Of a stretch of 55,700 bases of DNA, positions 55,572-55,700 are shown in pieces. Position numbers and translations under genes: made by a program. How positions within the stretch are numbered: position 1 is the stretch's first letter; each line of letters begins with the position of its first letter. This stretch comes from Alphaproteobacteria bacterium. GTDB taxonomy: Bacteria > Pseudomonadota > Alphaproteobacteria > Paracaedibacterales > VGCI01. The notes beneath the pieces are model-generated. The model saw nothing but the letters and a program-made list of their open reading frames with translations. It was not told the DNA's origin and searched no databases. The stretch is taken from NCBI GenBank assembly GCA_019746225.1, contig JAIESE010000033.1, positions 1 through 55,700 of the forward strand. Reading direction: 5' to 3'.

Positions 55572-55700
55572 ATGCAGCTATCCCTGATATCCCCAGAAGG
55601 TGTTGTCTTTGCAGGTGATGTGAAGATGATCGTTATCCCCGGCGCCAAAGGAGAATTTGGGGTCCTTGACCACCATGCGCCTTTCATGACCATGTTGCGC
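55572..55700 (+). CDS. atpC: Second atpC copy (epsilon subunit), cut by the window edge
   Basis: The ATG at 55572 stands 3 bp after the stop of the atpD fragment, as for the first copy. The first 43 codons match atpC at 53013, with one amino-acid change visible (Glu to Lys, GDVKMIVI). The gene continues past the window, so I cannot tell whether this copy also lacks the C-terminal helices or carries them. Confidence 0.85.
   Translation, partial: MQLSLISPEGVVFAGDVKMIVIPGAKGEFGVLDHHAPFMTMLR

Overview
The window looks like the chromosome of a moderately AT-rich alphaproteobacterium, most plausibly a protist-associated lineage near Holosporales/Rickettsiales. I infer this from the order dusB / ntrY-ntrX-trkA, dnaA-dnaN-recF-gyrB, a detached atpHAGDC operon, the absence of ntrBC, an MHS-type transporter, an RTX/type I secretion pair and a eukaryote-like F-box/LRR protein. 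No species can be named from sequence alone, and no tRNA, rRNA or CRISPR was found.

Layout. 1-147: 5' end of ispD (minus strand, cut by the window edge). 358-5609: an accessory block of small envelope/stress-type genes (EthD-like, DUF1059, BON lipoprotein, exported PDZ protein, tiny lipoprotein, an HTH-receiver fusion regulator, DUF2267, RipA-like, YqjE-like and YqjD/DUF883-like). 5920-6879: xerC. 6880-7279: gap with a long inverted repeat. 7280-13795: dusB, a Fis-like gene, ntrY, ntrX, trkA. 13919-15466: DUF2000 and mnmA. 15651-21015: a type I secretion operon with two different ABC proteins and an HlyD adaptor. 21040-26909: rsmE, a lone pseudopilin, trxA, an MBOAT/SGNH acyl-transfer pair, a GNAT and an enoyl-CoA hydratase. 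27072-32130: rimP-nusA-infB-rbfA. Then an MHS transporter, an RTX protein that is the likely substrate of the secretion system, a queuosine-precursor transporter and PBP1A. 39126-45467: gyrB-recF-dnaN-dnaA (all minus). 45883-47503: mlaA-mlaC. 47673-53273: atpH-atpA-atpG-(unknown exported protein)-atpD-atpC. 53488-55008: exported F-box/LRR protein. 55145-55700: a second, internally deleted copy of the atpD 3' end followed by a second atpC that runs off the window.

The most interesting part is the 3' end of the ATP synthase operon (50711-55700). An unknown exported protein is inserted between atpG and atpD and is nearly contiguous with atpD. AtpC is reduced to its beta-sandwich domain. A Sec-exported protein combining an F-box-like motif with six 25-residue leucine-rich repeats sits between two copies of the atpD/atpC junction. 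The second copy lost two in-frame blocks (99 and 108 bp) at 6-bp direct repeats. Other points of interest are the dusB-fis arrangement (a reduced relic of nifR3-ntrBC), an NtrX without GAFTGA, an asymmetric type I exporter with degenerate signature motifs, an HTH-receiver fusion, and several long inverted repeats, one arranged like an attenuator next to an intrinsic terminator.
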